Assembly (NCBI GenBank): GCA_963844695.1 | Contig: CAWJPL010000016.1 | Coordinates: 124,001-188,000 of the forward strand | Reading direction: 5' to 3' | DNA: 64,000 nucleotides | From: RYN-230 sp963844695 | GTDB lineage: Bacteria > Actinomycetota > Actinomycetes > Streptosporangiales > Streptosporangiaceae | Part shown: positions 27,065 to 36,497 of the stretch, one piece after another | Layout of the letters: every line of letters begins with the position of its first letter | Position numbering within the stretch: position 1 is the stretch's first letter | The notes under the pieces: generated by a model | What the model saw: only the letters and a program-made list of their open reading frames with translations | What the model was told of the DNA's origin: nothing | Database searches by the model: none | Translations under genes and position numbers: made by a program

Positions 27065-27250
27065 TCACTGCAGGCCCAGTACGGTCGGGCCGGTCCCGCT
27101 GACGGCGAAGATGACGACCGCGACGGCCAGCGGCACCGGCAGGCACCCAGGGCGAAGCCGACGAACAGGCTATCGATACTGAGCGCCACCGCCGCCAGCC
27201 AGAGCCGGGCGATTCCGGGACCGGGCCCGCTGCCCGACGGAGACAGCGGG
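27065..27250 (-). pseudogene. Possible MntP/YtaF-like membrane protein remnant
   Basis: On the minus strand two hydrophobic pieces can be read, one containing A-V-A-L-S-I-D-S-L-F-V-G-F-A-L-G-A and, in another frame, one containing P-L-A-V-A-V-V-I-F-A-V-S-G. The first resembles the opening helix of MntP/YtaF-type small-ion exporters (A-L-x-x-D-x-F). Only about 60 codons remain and the frame is broken. This is a weak call. Confidence 0.3.
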
Positions 27251-27302
27251 GAGGAAGACCGCCGTCATCCCGGGTCCGGCCGCGCGACAACGCGTCCGAC
27301 GG

Positions 27303-28204
27303 TCACCCGCCGAGTCCGCCAGCTGTCAGACCGGCGACGAACCGGCGCTGCAGCAGCAGGAAGAACAGCACCATCGGCAGCAGCATGACCACCCCGGCCG
27401 CGCTGATCAGCGCGTAGTTCTGGGTGAACCCCTGCTGGAAGGAGTACAGCGCAATGGAGATCGGCTGCTTGTCGGTGGACTGCAGGAAGGTCACCGCGAG
27501 CAGGAACTCGTTCCACGCCGACAGGCCGGACACGAGCGCGATGGTGACGAAGCCCGGCGCGGCCAGCGGCAGGGTGACCCGGCGCAGCACCGACAGTTCG
27601 CCGGCGCCCGTCGAGCCGGGCCGCGTCCTCGTAGTCGCGGGGAATGGACAGCATGTAGGAGCGCAGCAGCAGGGTCGCGAACGGCGAGAAGATCGCCCAG
27701 TAGATGACGATGATGCCGAACAGGTTGTTGTACAGGCCGAGGTGACTCCACAGGAAGAAGAGCGGGACGAGGAAGAACTGGATCGGCAGCGCGGTCGTGC
27801 CGAGCAGGTAGACGATGAGCAGGCCCGACCCGGGCAGGTCCAGCCGGGCCATCGCGTGGGCGGCGCAGCCCGGCGATGACGCACACGCCGAGCACGGTGC
27901 CGAAAGTGATGATGGCGCTGTTCACCAGTCCGGTGCCCAGGTGCCCCTGGTCCCACGCCTGCTGGAAGTTGCTCCACGCCAGGTGGTGGGGGAACCCCAG
28001 CGGGTTCTGGGCCAGCTCGGTCTCGGACTTCAGCGACGTGAAGATGAAGATGACCAGCGGGCCCAGGGAGTAGATCGCCAGGACGCACAAGGCGGCGTAG
28101 ATACAGGATCCGGGTGGTGCGCTGGACCGGGCGTCCCTTGCTGCCCGGCCCTTTCTTGCCCTCCGCCGGGCGCGCACGCGGCGGCCCGCCGTGAGCACGG
28201 TCAT
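27303..28204 (-). pseudogene. Sugar ABC permease (MalG/UgpE-like), frameshifted
   Basis: The second inner-membrane subunit of the importer. Its ATG overlaps the stop of the first permease (ATGA), implying coupled translation. Recognisable parts are Y-S-L-G-P-L-V-I-F-I-F-T-S-L-K, N-S-A-I-I-T-F-G-T-V, the helix run from L-P-I-Q-F-F-L-V-P, the EAA loop around D-Y-E-D-A-A-R-L-D-G-A-G and the C-terminal L-Q-R-R-F-V-A-G-L-T-A-G-G. Frame breaks occur near 27871 and 27610, splitting about 300 residues over three frames. If real, the importer is dead; if sequencing errors, it is a normal MalG-type subunit. Confidence 0.8.
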
Positions 28205-29148
28205 ACGTTCCACCCCCTCTTGCGCAGCCGGGTGTAGACCACCACCACGCAGATGCTGATGAAGCCGAGGGTGAGGCCCATCGCCGAGGCGTAGCCCGCC
28301 GCCTGGTCCTGGAACGCCTCCTGGTACATCAGCGTCCCGACGACCTGCGTGGCGTCCGCGGGGCCACCCTGGGTCATGATGTAGATGTAGTCGAAGATCA
28401 GGAACGACCAGATGATCGTCATCAGGGACAGGAACATCAGGGTGGGCCTGATCGACGGGATGGTGATCCTGCGGAACTCCTGCCACGCTGATGCCCCGTC
28501 GATCCGGGCCGCCTCATACAGCGCAGGGTCGGTCCCGGTCATCGCGGCCAGGAACATGACGACCAGGAATCCCCACCACTGCCAGTTGTTCACGAACGCC
28601 ACGGTGGGCAGGGCCAGTGAGGGATTGCCGAGGAAGTTCGTGTTGGCCAGGGCGTGGATCCCCAGCCCTTCGATCCCGATGCCGATACCGCTGGTTGGGG
28701 ACAGGAGGTTCTCCCACACGACGGCGCTGATGATGGTGGCCAGGATGTAGGGGATGAAGTAGATGACCCGGAACAGAATCTGGAAGCGCTTGATCCGCGA
28801 CAGCATGAACGCTCCGGCCAGGCCTAGGGCGATAGGCACGATGAGGAAGAACACCGTCCACAGGACGTTGTGCAGCATTGCGTTCCAGAATTGCCCGCTG
28901 GTGAACATGGTGCGGAAATTGCGGATGCCAATGAACTTGGCCCCGCCGATGCCGGTCCAGTTGGTGAACGAGTAGTACACGCTCTCCAGGGCGGGCGCGA
29001 CAATCACCAGAAGGTTGACGGCCAGCAGTGGCACCATGAAGAGCCAGGCAATGAGCCCGCAGCGCCAGGCAGGTGGAGCCGACCGGCAGGCTGGAGCCGA
29101 GGACGTGCCCTGCGCGCCGGACGCTTTCGTGGCTACCTGCAGAGCCAT
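28201..29148 (-). CDS. Sugar ABC permease (MalF/UgpA-like)
   Basis: An intact 315-residue permease with about six membrane helices. It begins after an AAAGGG site. The EAA motif is clear in Y-E-A-A-R-I-D-G-A-S-A-W-Q-E-F-R-R-I-T-I-P (about residues 215-235), the contact with the ATPase. The N-terminal part carries V-Y-Y-S-F-T-N-W, typical of the MalF/UgpA branch. The ATPase is not encoded here, so a shared MsiK-type ATPase elsewhere would be needed, as is common in actinomycetes. It lies 67 bases downstream of the binding-protein gene. Confidence 0.9.
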   Translation of the reverse strand: MALQVATKASGAQGTSSAPACRSAPPAWRCGLIAWLFMVPLLAVNLLVIVAPALESVYYSFTNWTGIGGAKFIGIRNFRTMFTSGQFWNAMLHNVLWTVFFLIVPIALGLAGAFMLSRIKRFQILFRVIYFIPYILATIISAVVWENLLSPTSGIGIGIEGLGIHALANTNFLGNPSLALPTVAFVNNWQWWGFLVVMFLAAMTGTDPALYEAARIDGASAWQEFRRITIPSIRPTLMFLSLMTIIWSFLIFDYIYIMTQGGPADATQVVGTLMYQEAFQDQAAGYASAMGLTLGFISICVVVVYTRLRKRGWNV

Positions 29149-29215
29149 GGAGCGAGAACCCTTTCGCGTTGGTGACGAAGGCGGGGCGGCCAGCGAGGCG
29201 CGGCCGCGCCGCCCG

Positions 29216-30601
29216 CTAGTACGTGGCCGGCTTGAACAACGGCGGGACCAGGCCCTGCTTGAACTCCTGCTCAAAGATCGTCTGCAAGCCCGCGCAGTAA
29301 GCGGCTGGGGTGGTCTTCTTGGTGATCACGTTCTCGAACTCGTTGATGATGTAGGTGTCCGATTTCGGCGGCCAGAACGTCCAGGTCGTGTAGCCGATCA
29401 GGTTCTTGGCACTGTAAACGGCGAGTTCCTCGTACACCCGCGAGTCGTTGGGGTTGGTGCCGGCGGGGAAGTCCGCGGACGTCAGGTGCACGGGCGGCGG
29501 CTCGCTCCGAACAGCTTCAGGCTCTTGGCGATGCCGTCCTTGTTCGCGAAGTACCAGGCCAGGTACTGGGCGACCGCGTCGGGGTTCTGGGACTTCGCGT
29601 TGATGGAGTATGTGCCGCCGATGGACAGCTCGTACAGGATCGGCGGGATGCCGCTGGCCAGCGGCGGGGTCGGGAACCACGACCAGGTCGCGTCGTTGCC
29701 CGCTTTCTTGCCGAAGTACGGGGGCAGGGCGGCCAGTTCCCAGGTGCCCGACCAGTACATGGCCGCCTGCTCTTTGGCCAGCATCGTGTAGCACTGGGGG
29801 AAGTGGTAGGTGAAATAGTCGTCGACGGACTTGCCGACCCAGCCTCGCTGAAACCAGTTGTTCAGCGTGGTGATCGCGTCCACGAAGACCGGGTCGGTCC
29901 ACTTGATCTGGCCTGACAGCGCCTGGTAGAGCGCGTCCGGGCCCGCGAAGTGGTTCCACATCATGGTCACGAACCACTCGTTCGCGCCCTTCCAGTCCGC
30001 GTTTCCCGCGGTGATCGGCTGCATGCCGTGCCCGGCGGCGTCCTGCATCAGGGACTCGAGGTCGCTGAGGCTCTTGGGCTGGGTGCCAGCCGTACTTCTG
30101 GAACGTCGCCGGGTTGTTGTAGATGACCATCGTCTCGTAGACGTTGGGCAGCGACCACAGCTTGTTCTTGTACTTCGACGCTTCGAAGGCCCAGGGAATG
30201 ATGAGCTTGTCCCAGCCGTACTTGGTCGAGTAGTGATCCAGGGGCAGGAGCTGCCCGGCCTTGACGAACGGGATGACCTGGGTCGAGCCGTCGGCCACGA
30301 TGATGTCCGGCCCGCTGCCGGCGGCCAGGGCCGTGCTCTCCGCTGGGAACAGCGTCTGGATCTGCTTGAGGGTCAGTTCGACCTGGATGTCCTTGTGGCT
30401 GTTGTTGAACGGGGTCACGAAGTAGTCAGTGAAGAACTGGCTTTCGTTGGAGAACTGGAACGCCTCCCAGAACTGAATCGTGTACGTACTCCCGCTCCCG
30501 CTGCCGCTGCCGCAGCCGGCGAGTGATCCGGCGCCGAGCAGTCCTGCTCCGGCGAGGCCGGTCATCGCCAGGAAGCTTCGGCGGTTCATCGGTGTGACCA
30601 T
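29216..30601 (-). pseudogene. Sugar-binding lipoprotein of ABC importer, double frameshift
   Basis: The N-terminus shows a Tat-like R-R-S-F-L motif and lipobox L-A-G-C (Cys near residue 29), so the protein is exported and lipid-anchored. The fold is that of extracellular sugar-binding family 1 proteins. The frame leaves the true sequence near 30090 and returns near 29505. In between, the real protein (W-N-H-F-A-G-P-D-A-L-Y-Q-A, M-Y-W-S-G-T-W-E-L-A) is in another frame. Because the two breaks compensate, the frame remains open for 461 codons and looks falsely intact. The ATG at 30601 follows AAGGAG. It is 13 bases behind the ARH gene in the operon. Confidence 0.82.
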
Positions 30602-30614
30602 GGCCCGCGACTCC

Positions 30615-31946
30615 TTATCTGGTCTCGGCAGTGCTGGAAAACTGATGGGCGATCGTGGCTGTGCGGCCGGCCAGATCGGCGATGCTGGAGTTGTCGAAGC
30701 CGGAGATCGCTGAGTGCATCCGGTCGTTCAGCGGATCGGTCCAGTGCCCCGGCAAAGACGCGGTGCCGTGCAGGGCACCGAATACCAGCCGGCCGTCGCG
30801 CCGTCGCAGTCGGTGTCGAGGCAGGCCTCACCGCCAGCCCGATCGTGCGGCCGAAGTCGTCCTCACCCCAGAGCAAGGCGGCGACGACGGCCGCGGCGTT
30901 GTTGATCGTGTGCACCCAGTGGTAGTGGCCGAGGCGCTGGTCAATCTGATCGAAGGCCTGGTCCCAGGTGGCGCCGGTATCAAAGGATGCGAGGACATCC
31001 CGGATGGCCTCGGCGAGCCGTGCGCCGGCGGGGATGACCGCCATCGACGCGTCGATCGCCGCGCGGGCGGAGGAGACCGCCAGGCTGGCCGCGACCAGCG
31101 CGGCCGCCCACATCTCGCCGTAAATGCCGTTGGCGGTGTGTGACAGGGCGGCGTCCTGATAGGCGAGCCGGGCAGCGCGCCCCGGGTCACCCGGATAGGC
31201 GTAGCCGAACGCGTCGGCCCGGATCATCGCGCCGATCCACTCCCGGTAGGGGTTGAAGACCCGGGCGGTCTGCGGCGGCTCGTACCCCTGGATGAGGTTG
31301 CGGTAAGCGACGCGCTCGGCGGTATAGGTCTGCGCGAAGGGCATGTGGCGCAGCCACTCCCAGCCGACGTCAGCCGGGTCAGCCGGTCGCTGTAGGTCTC
31401 CAGCATGTGCAGGCCGAGGATGGTGTAGTCGGTGTCGTCGTCGCGGGCCATGGCGCTGATCCGGCCCCGCGAGGCATCCCGCCAGGACGGGTTCAGGGTC
31501 ATGCCCTCAGGCATTGGGTCCAGCACCGGCAGGTAGTCACAGATCGGGTAAGAGCGGCCTGCTCGAGGTAGCTGCGCAGCCGGGCGCGGTTCCAGCCGTA
31601 ACCCTCGACTGGTTTGCCCAGGTTGCAGCCAGGCGCACCGGCCCAGCCAGGCCGCGTGCAGCCGGTCGGCCAGTTCGCTGTCGCCGGGCGGCGCGATCGT
31701 GGCTGCCGCGGACGGGATGGCCAGGATTGCGGCCTCGTCCTGGGGCTCCTGGTAGGGCCAGTCCGGGCGGACCGGGGCCGTCTCCAGCAAGCGGTAGGCC
31801 TGCTCCAGTTCGGCGGACCAGCGCGGCCCATCGGACTGCAGAACCTTCTCGGCCTGGGGCAGCACCGTATCCAGGTCGTAACCGCTCTCTTGCCGCTGGA
31901 TGACCTCGTCGCCGAGGAGTTCCCGTAGGTCCAGCGCGTCGTGCAT
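30615..31946 (-). pseudogene. ADP-ribosylglycohydrolase-family protein 1, frameshifted
   Basis: Stitched together this is an ARH/DraG-family protein of about 440 residues. It shows L-H-A-A-W-L-G-R-C-A-G-C-N-L-G-K-P-V-E-G, the metal motif D-D-D-T-D-Y-T near the middle, and C-L-D-T-D-C-D-G-A-T-A-G near the end. The Asp residues should bind two Mg ions. Breaks lie near 31640, 31557, 31375 and 30835. DraG-like enzymes remove ADP-ribose from proteins or small molecules, and those beside sugar importers may act on imported ribosides. It is the first gene of the importer operon, divergent from LacI 1. Confidence 0.8.
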
Positions 31947-32058
31947 GCGGTGCCTTTCTCTCAGCCCAACCGGGGGGCGGCGGGGGTGCCGGGCGTGCCA
32001 AGGCGCCGCCGAGCGCCGTCCTGGAGGCGTCCAGGACGGTCAGCTGCGGCGTTCATTT

Positions 32059-32070
32059 AAGAACGTTTTC
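32059..32070. promoter_or_regulatory. LacI-type operator-like site 1
   Basis: AAGAACGTTTTC lies in the 251-bp gap between the divergent ARH 1 operon and LacI 1. Its right half (CGTTTTC) matches the ideal GAAAACGTTTTC palindrome, and it differs at two left-half positions. It is the partner of the site at 32138, with centres 79 bp apart. Confidence 0.5.
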
Positions 32071-32137
32071 AGGAGCTTGCGCTGACCTCATATGTCATGT
32101 CAAGGGGGTGGATCCAACGATTGAGTAGTGGTATCAA

Positions 32138-32149
32138 GAAAACGTCTTC
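32138..32149. promoter_or_regulatory. LacI-type operator-like site 2
   Basis: GAAAACGTCTTC has only one mismatch from a perfect CG-centred palindrome of the LacI/GalR kind. It is 49 bases before the LacI 1 start, so repression of its own gene and of the divergent importer is likely. Confidence 0.55.
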
Positions 32150-32197
32150 ATAACGCTGCCCGCGGCCCGTCAGGGTGGGCGCGACAGGGAAGGACGC

Positions 32198-33275
32198 ATG
32201 GCAGCTTTGGGATCCCGGCCGACGCTCGTGACGGTGGCACGGCTGGCGGGCGTGTCGGTGGCGTCAGCGTCACGGGTCCTGCACGGCGGCCCGGCCACCC
32301 CGGCCATGGCGGCCAAGGTCCGCGCCGCTGCCGAGCAGCTCGGCTATGTGCCCAACGCCGCGGCCCGGTCGCTGCGGGCCCGGCGGACCTACCAGTTCGC
32401 CTTTGCCGTGGCTGATGTGGGCAACCCCGTGTACGTGGCGATGATCCGCGGCATCGAGTCAGTCATCAGCCCGATGGGGTACCGCCTGCTAGTGCACTCC
32501 ACGGGATCCGACACCGCCGACGAGGTCAGCCTGATCGAGAGCCTGGGCAAGCGTTACGTGGACGGGCTGATCATCGCCCCGATCCGGGATAATTACCGGC
32601 TGTTGCGCGCCCTCACCGCGGCCGCGGCGCCGGTCGTGGTGATCGGGAACCTGCCCGCCGGGGCGCTCGTGGACAGCGTCCCCATCGACTCCGGAGCGGG
32701 GCTGCGCCTGGCCGCCGAGCATCTGGTGGCGAGCGGGAGGCAGGCGCTGGCCCTGGTGAACGGCCCGGACGACACGGTGCCCGGCGCGGAGCGGCTGGCC
32801 GCCTTCGAGTCCGTCGTCACCGCCGCCGGCCTGGCGGGCCGGTCCACCACGGAGCAGGCCTCGGACTTCACCTACGCGGCGGGCCTGGAGGCCGCACGGG
32901 CCCTGCTGCTCAGATTCCGCCCCGATGCCGTGATCGGCAGCAATGACCTGCTCGCCCTGGGCGCTATCCGGGCCCTCGCCGAGCGGGGCTGGACGGTCCC
33001 CGGCGACGTGGCGGTGGCCGGGGTCGACGACACCGACCTGGCCCGGATGCACGTGCCGTCCCTCACCAGCGTCTCCCTCGAGGCCGATGTCCGGGGCCAG
33101 ATCAGCGGCCGGCATGATGCTGAGCCGGCTGGCCGAGCCTGACCTGCCACCACGCCGTCACGTCGCCCTCCCGTATCTGGTGGCCCGCGAGTCCAGCCAG
33201 CCACCTGGAGGCGGCATGGCCTCCGGTCCCGCCCCGGCGACAGTTCCCGCACCCGGGTCCGCTCATGCTGGCTGA
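32198..33275 (+). CDS. LacI-family repressor 1, late frameshift
   Basis: The N-terminal HTH reads T-L-V-T-V-A-R-L-A-G-V-S-V-A-S-A-S-R-V-L, with the hinge helix R-A-A-A-E-Q-L-G-Y-V-P-N-A-A-A-R-S-L. A periplasmic-binding-like sensor domain follows (about residues 65-310), with G-N-P-V-Y, S-N-D-L-L-A-L-G and P-S-L-T-S-V. A one-base break near 33108 moves the last 50 residues (M-M-L-S-R-L-A-E onward) to another frame, which ends at 33275. It should control the divergent ARH 1-ABC importer operon through the two operator-like sites upstream. Tandem LacI 2 is a close paralogue. Confidence 0.87.
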
Positions 33276-33312
33276 TCCGCCAGCCGGGGCCGCGCGCAGC
33301 GAGAATGAACTC

Positions 33313-34392
33313 ATGGTCACCCCGCCCGCCCGGCCCACACTCGTCACCGTGGCCCGGCTGGCCGGGGTGTCCGTCGCTTCGGCCTCGCGGGTCCTGAGCG
33401 GCGGCTCGGCAACTCCGGCGATGCAGCAGCGGGTCCGCGTGGCGGCCGAGCAGCTTGGCTACGTGCCGGACGCCGCGGCGCGCTCGCTCCGCGCCGGGCG
33501 CACGTTCCAGCTCGGCCTGGCGGTCGCCGACATCGGCAACCCCACGTACGTCGCGATGATGCGCGGCGTCGAGTCGGTCATCAGCGCGGCCGGGTACCGG
33601 CTCTTGCTGCACTCCACCGGGGCCGAGACGCGGGACGAGATCGCCATGGTCGCCAGCCTGCGGAACGGGTTCGTTGACGGGCTGATCATCTGCCCGATCC
33701 GGGTCAGCCACCAGCTTCTGCGGGCTCTCGCCGATGCGCCCGCTCCCGTCGCCGTGATCGGCAACGTGCCGGAGGGCACGCTGGTGGACAACGTGCGCAC
33801 CGACTCAGGACTGGGCGTCACGCTGGCCGCGCGGCACCTGCTCAAAACCGGCCGCCAGCGCCTGGCGCTGGTCAACGGGCAGGCCGACACTACACCGGGT
33901 GCGTCCCGGCTGGCCGGCTTCAAGACCGTGCTGGCCGAGGCCGGCCTGCCCGCCAAGAGCAGCGCGATCGAAAGCGCGGCTGACTTCACCTACGCCGACG
34001 GGCTGGAGGCGGCGCGTCGGCTCCTTGACCGGTTCGCACCCGACGCGGTTCTCTGCAGCAACGACCTGCTGGCGTTCGCGGTGATCAGGACACTAGCCGA
34101 CCGGGGCCTGAGCGTCCCGGGTGATGTTGCCGTGACCGGCATGGACGATACAGAGCTGACGGAGATGCACCTGCCCTCGCTGACCAGCGTGTCACTGGAG
34201 GCGGAGGCGCGCGGGCGGTGGGCCGCGCGCATGCTGCTGGACCGGATCGACCACCCTGACCTGCCCCCGCGCCGGGAGCAGATGGGGCCCCGCCTGGTCA
34301 TCCGGGAGTCCAGCCTCCCGGCGACCGCCTACCGGGGCCGCATGACACCGGTCGTGCCCGGCAACGGATCAGTTACGGAGGAGCAGGAATGA
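33313..34392 (+). CDS. LacI-family repressor 2
   Basis: An intact 359-residue paralogue of LacI 1 with near-identical HTH (T-L-V-T-V-A-R-L-A-G-V-S) and hinge sequences, which implies overlapping operator choice. Sensor residues differ more (D-N-V-R-T-D-S-G-L-G-V against D-S-V-P-I-D-S-G-A-G-L). The ATG at 33313 is preferred because the reading upstream overlaps the tail of LacI 1. Its stop overlaps the next gene by ATGA, so regulator and enzyme are translationally coupled. No palindrome like that upstream of LacI 1 was found in the short gap before it. Confidence 0.9.
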   Translation: MVTPPARPTLVTVARLAGVSVASASRVLSGGSATPAMQQRVRVAAEQLGYVPDAAARSLRAGRTFQLGLAVADIGNPTYVAMMRGVESVISAAGYRLLLHSTGAETRDEIAMVASLRNGFVDGLIICPIRVSHQLLRALADAPAPVAVIGNVPEGTLVDNVRTDSGLGVTLAARHLLKTGRQRLALVNGQADTTPGASRLAGFKTVLAEAGLPAKSSAIESAADFTYADGLEAARRLLDRFAPDAVLCSNDLLAFAVIRTLADRGLSVPGDVAVTGMDDTELTEMHLPSLTSVSLEAEARGRWAARMLLDRIDHPDLPPRREQMGPRLVIRESSLPATAYRGRMTPVVPGNGSVTEEQE

Positions 34393-35561
34393 CAGACGCC
34401 CCGGACGAGCTCGAGCGGCGCGCGATCGGCTGCCTGGCTGGCGCCGCCGTAGGCGATGCGCTCGGCGGCGCCACCGAGGGCTACTCCCCGGACGCCATCC
34501 GCAAGCGCTATGCCGGGCCGGTCACCGGCATCGTCGGCCCGTTCTACGACGACTGGAAAGACCGCCGCCCGGCGTCGCCGTATCACAAGGGTGACGGGCA
34601 CGTGACCGACGACACACTGATGACGGGTCTGCTCACCCGCGTCTACGCGGCCAAGCGCGATCACCTCGACGCCTACGACGTGGCCAGCTCGCTTGTCCCC
34701 CTGATGATGAACGAGCGGATCTGGATCCCCGAACTGCACGAGGAGACCATCGCACTGAAGCGGGTGTTCCTGGCTGAGAAATGGCTGGTGACCCGGCTGC
34801 ACTACGCCCACGCCGACCCACGCGAGGCCGGGGTCGGGAACATGGTCAACTGCGGTGCCGCCATGTACATGGCCCCCGTGGGCATCGTGAACGCCGGCAG
34901 CCCGGCTGGCGCCTACGCGGAAGCCGTCGAAATGGCTAGCGCACATCAGCTTAGTTACGGCCGGGAGGCGGCGGGCGTGTTCGCCGCGGCGGTCGCCTGC
35001 GCGATGGTGCCCGGCGCCACCGTGGCGTCGGTCGTGCAGGCCTGCCTGGACGTCGCCAGGGACGGTACCCGGGCGGCCATCGCCGCCGTCTGCGACGCGG
35101 CGGCCGGGCTGAGCGACCCTCTGGCGGCCGCGGCACCGTTGCGCGCGGCGATGAGCCCATTCGACACCGTGGGCGAGGACTATCGCGACCAGGGTCTGGG
35201 CGCCCGGCGGCCGAGCCGGTTGCATGCGATCGAGGAGTTGCCCGTGGCCCTGGGCATGCTGGTGGTGTCCGGGGGCGAGTTCCGGCAGGCGGTGCTGGGC
35301 GGCGTGAACTACGGCCGGGATGCCGACTCGATCGCGACGATGGCCGGCGCGATCAGCGGGGCACTGCACGGGATGGAGGCGATCCCGCCCGAGTGGGCCG
35401 CGGGCGTGGCCGAAGGAAGCCGCCTGGACCTTCAGGCCGGCGGGCGGACCATGGCCGCCGTCGCGCGGGAGGTGTTCACCCGCGACCAGGAGCGGTTCTG
35501 CGCCCGGGCGGCTGCTTTCACCGCGCTGACGGCTTCGACGGCCCGTCGCTGGGGCCGGTGA
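34389..35561 (+). CDS. ADP-ribosylglycohydrolase-family protein 2
   Basis: An intact 390-residue ARH/DraG-family protein. It shows G-C-L-A-G-A-A-V-G-D-A-L-G-G at residues 14-27, the metal motif T-D-D-T-L-M near residue 78 and the C-terminal G-R-D-A-D-S-I-A-T-M-A-G, giving the Asp set that binds two Mg ions. It is coupled to LacI 2. Only the family motifs are shared with ARH 1, so the two are not recent duplicates. The product may hydrolyse ADP-ribose linkages or N-ribosides. Its last codons form the left arm of a strong hairpin terminator. Confidence 0.9.
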   Translation: MTDAPDELERRAIGCLAGAAVGDALGGATEGYSPDAIRKRYAGPVTGIVGPFYDDWKDRRPASPYHKGDGHVTDDTLMTGLLTRVYAAKRDHLDAYDVASSLVPLMMNERIWIPELHEETIALKRVFLAEKWLVTRLHYAHADPREAGVGNMVNCGAAMYMAPVGIVNAGSPAGAYAEAVEMASAHQLSYGREAAGVFAAAVACAMVPGATVASVVQACLDVARDGTRAAIAAVCDAAAGLSDPLAAAAPLRAAMSPFDTVGEDYRDQGLGARRPSRLHAIEELPVALGMLVVSGGEFRQAVLGGVNYGRDADSIATMAGAISGALHGMEAIPPEWAAGVAEGSRLDLQAGGRTMAAVAREVFTRDQERFCARAAAFTALTASTARRWGR

Positions 35562-35586
35562 CCGCGTCACCGGCCCCAGCGACGGG
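35542..35586. terminator. 21-bp perfect stem, bidirectional terminator
   Basis: Bases 35542-35562 pair perfectly with 35566-35586 around a CGC loop. The stem begins inside the last codons of ARH 2 and lies between convergent genes, so it should stop transcription from both sides. Confidence 0.8.
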
Positions 35587-35642
35587 ACAAGCGGTGGATC
35601 AGTAGCTGTTCTTCCAGAAGGCCTTGAAGGCGTTGCCGCCGG

Positions 35643-36497
35643 TCAGGCCCGATCCTGGGCGATGTCGTAACTACTCGTCGCGTCTATCGCCGTCATGTCC
35701 CAGTTGGTACCCGAATACCCGGAAATGGTGCTGGTCCGGCCGGCCGCCGTCTCGGAGGCGGCGCTGAACGGCACGGTGGCGAACTGTGCCTCCGGGGCGA
35801 TCCCGATCGAGTACGCCGGGCGCTCGGCGATCCATTCCGCACTGGTGTCCAGGCAGGTGGTCGTGGCGCAGGTCGCGTGCTTGGTGAAGCTGTTGGCGCC
35901 GCGCGTCGAGTCGGTCAGGGCCAGGGTGTAGGCCGAGCCACTACGGGACACTGAGGCTTTGATCTTGTCGCCCGCTGCGACCGTCGTTCCCACCGCGATG
36001 GTGTCGGCCGGGTACATCTCGTACCAGGTGTAGTAGACGGCCTGGCCCTCGAAGCACTGGCTGACCGTGCCGTCCTGCTCCACGGTCGAGCTGGAAAACC
36101 CGTCCAGGCCGACCCAGTCCGAGGTGATCCGGTCCTCGGCGGTACAGGCCACCGAAGGCACCGTCCAGGCCCCGCTGACCCTGGTGAAGTGGCCGTGAGT
36201 GTTGGACACGTCGGCGTAGCCCGCCCAGTTGAAGCTGCTGGTCATGCCCGTGTTCGCCACGCGCGCCGTGTTGCCCGGCCGTCCGTGCACGAACCACGCG
36301 GTCCCGTGGTTGCGGTTCAGGTCCCTGACCAGTGCCGCCCGGGCCTCGGACCGGAAGCTGGCCGTGAGGTGCGCGCGCACCGTGGCCCCGTGCACCGCCG
36401 GAGCGGCAGTCGCCCCCGCCGTGACGGCGGAAACCGCCAGTCCGCCGCTGAGGGCAGCGGCTGATCCTATGAGAAATATGCTGCGCAATAGGCGCAT
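35643..36497 (-). CDS. G1-family (eqolisin) glutamic peptidase, secreted
   Basis: A signal peptide (hydrophobic stretch about residues 5-30) precedes a pro-segment and a G1 domain. Family marks are F-N-W-A-G-Y, W-V-G-L-D-G followed by T-V-E-Q-D-G, Y-T-W-Y-E-M-Y-P and S-A-E-W-I-A-E-R-P. The Gln of V-E-Q and the Glu of A-E-W-I-A-E are the probable catalytic pair. G1 peptidases act outside the cell at acid pH. As written the protein stops at 35643, but another frame continues G-L-T-G-G-N-A-F-K-A-F-W-K-N-S-Y to a stop at 35599, the usual end of this family. A one-base break near 35648 is therefore likely. The ATG follows a G-run ribosome site. Confidence 0.85.
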   Translation of the reverse strand: MRLLRSIFLIGSAAALSGGLAVSAVTAGATAAPAVHGATVRAHLTASFRSEARAALVRDLNRNHGTAWFVHGRPGNTARVANTGMTSSFNWAGYADVSNTHGHFTRVSGAWTVPSVACTAEDRITSDWVGLDGFSSSTVEQDGTVSQCFEGQAVYYTWYEMYPADTIAVGTTVAAGDKIKASVSRSGSAYTLALTDSTRGANSFTKHATCATTTCLDTSAEWIAERPAYSIGIAPEAQFATVPFSAASETAAGRTSTISGYSGTNWDMTAIDATSSYDIAQDRA

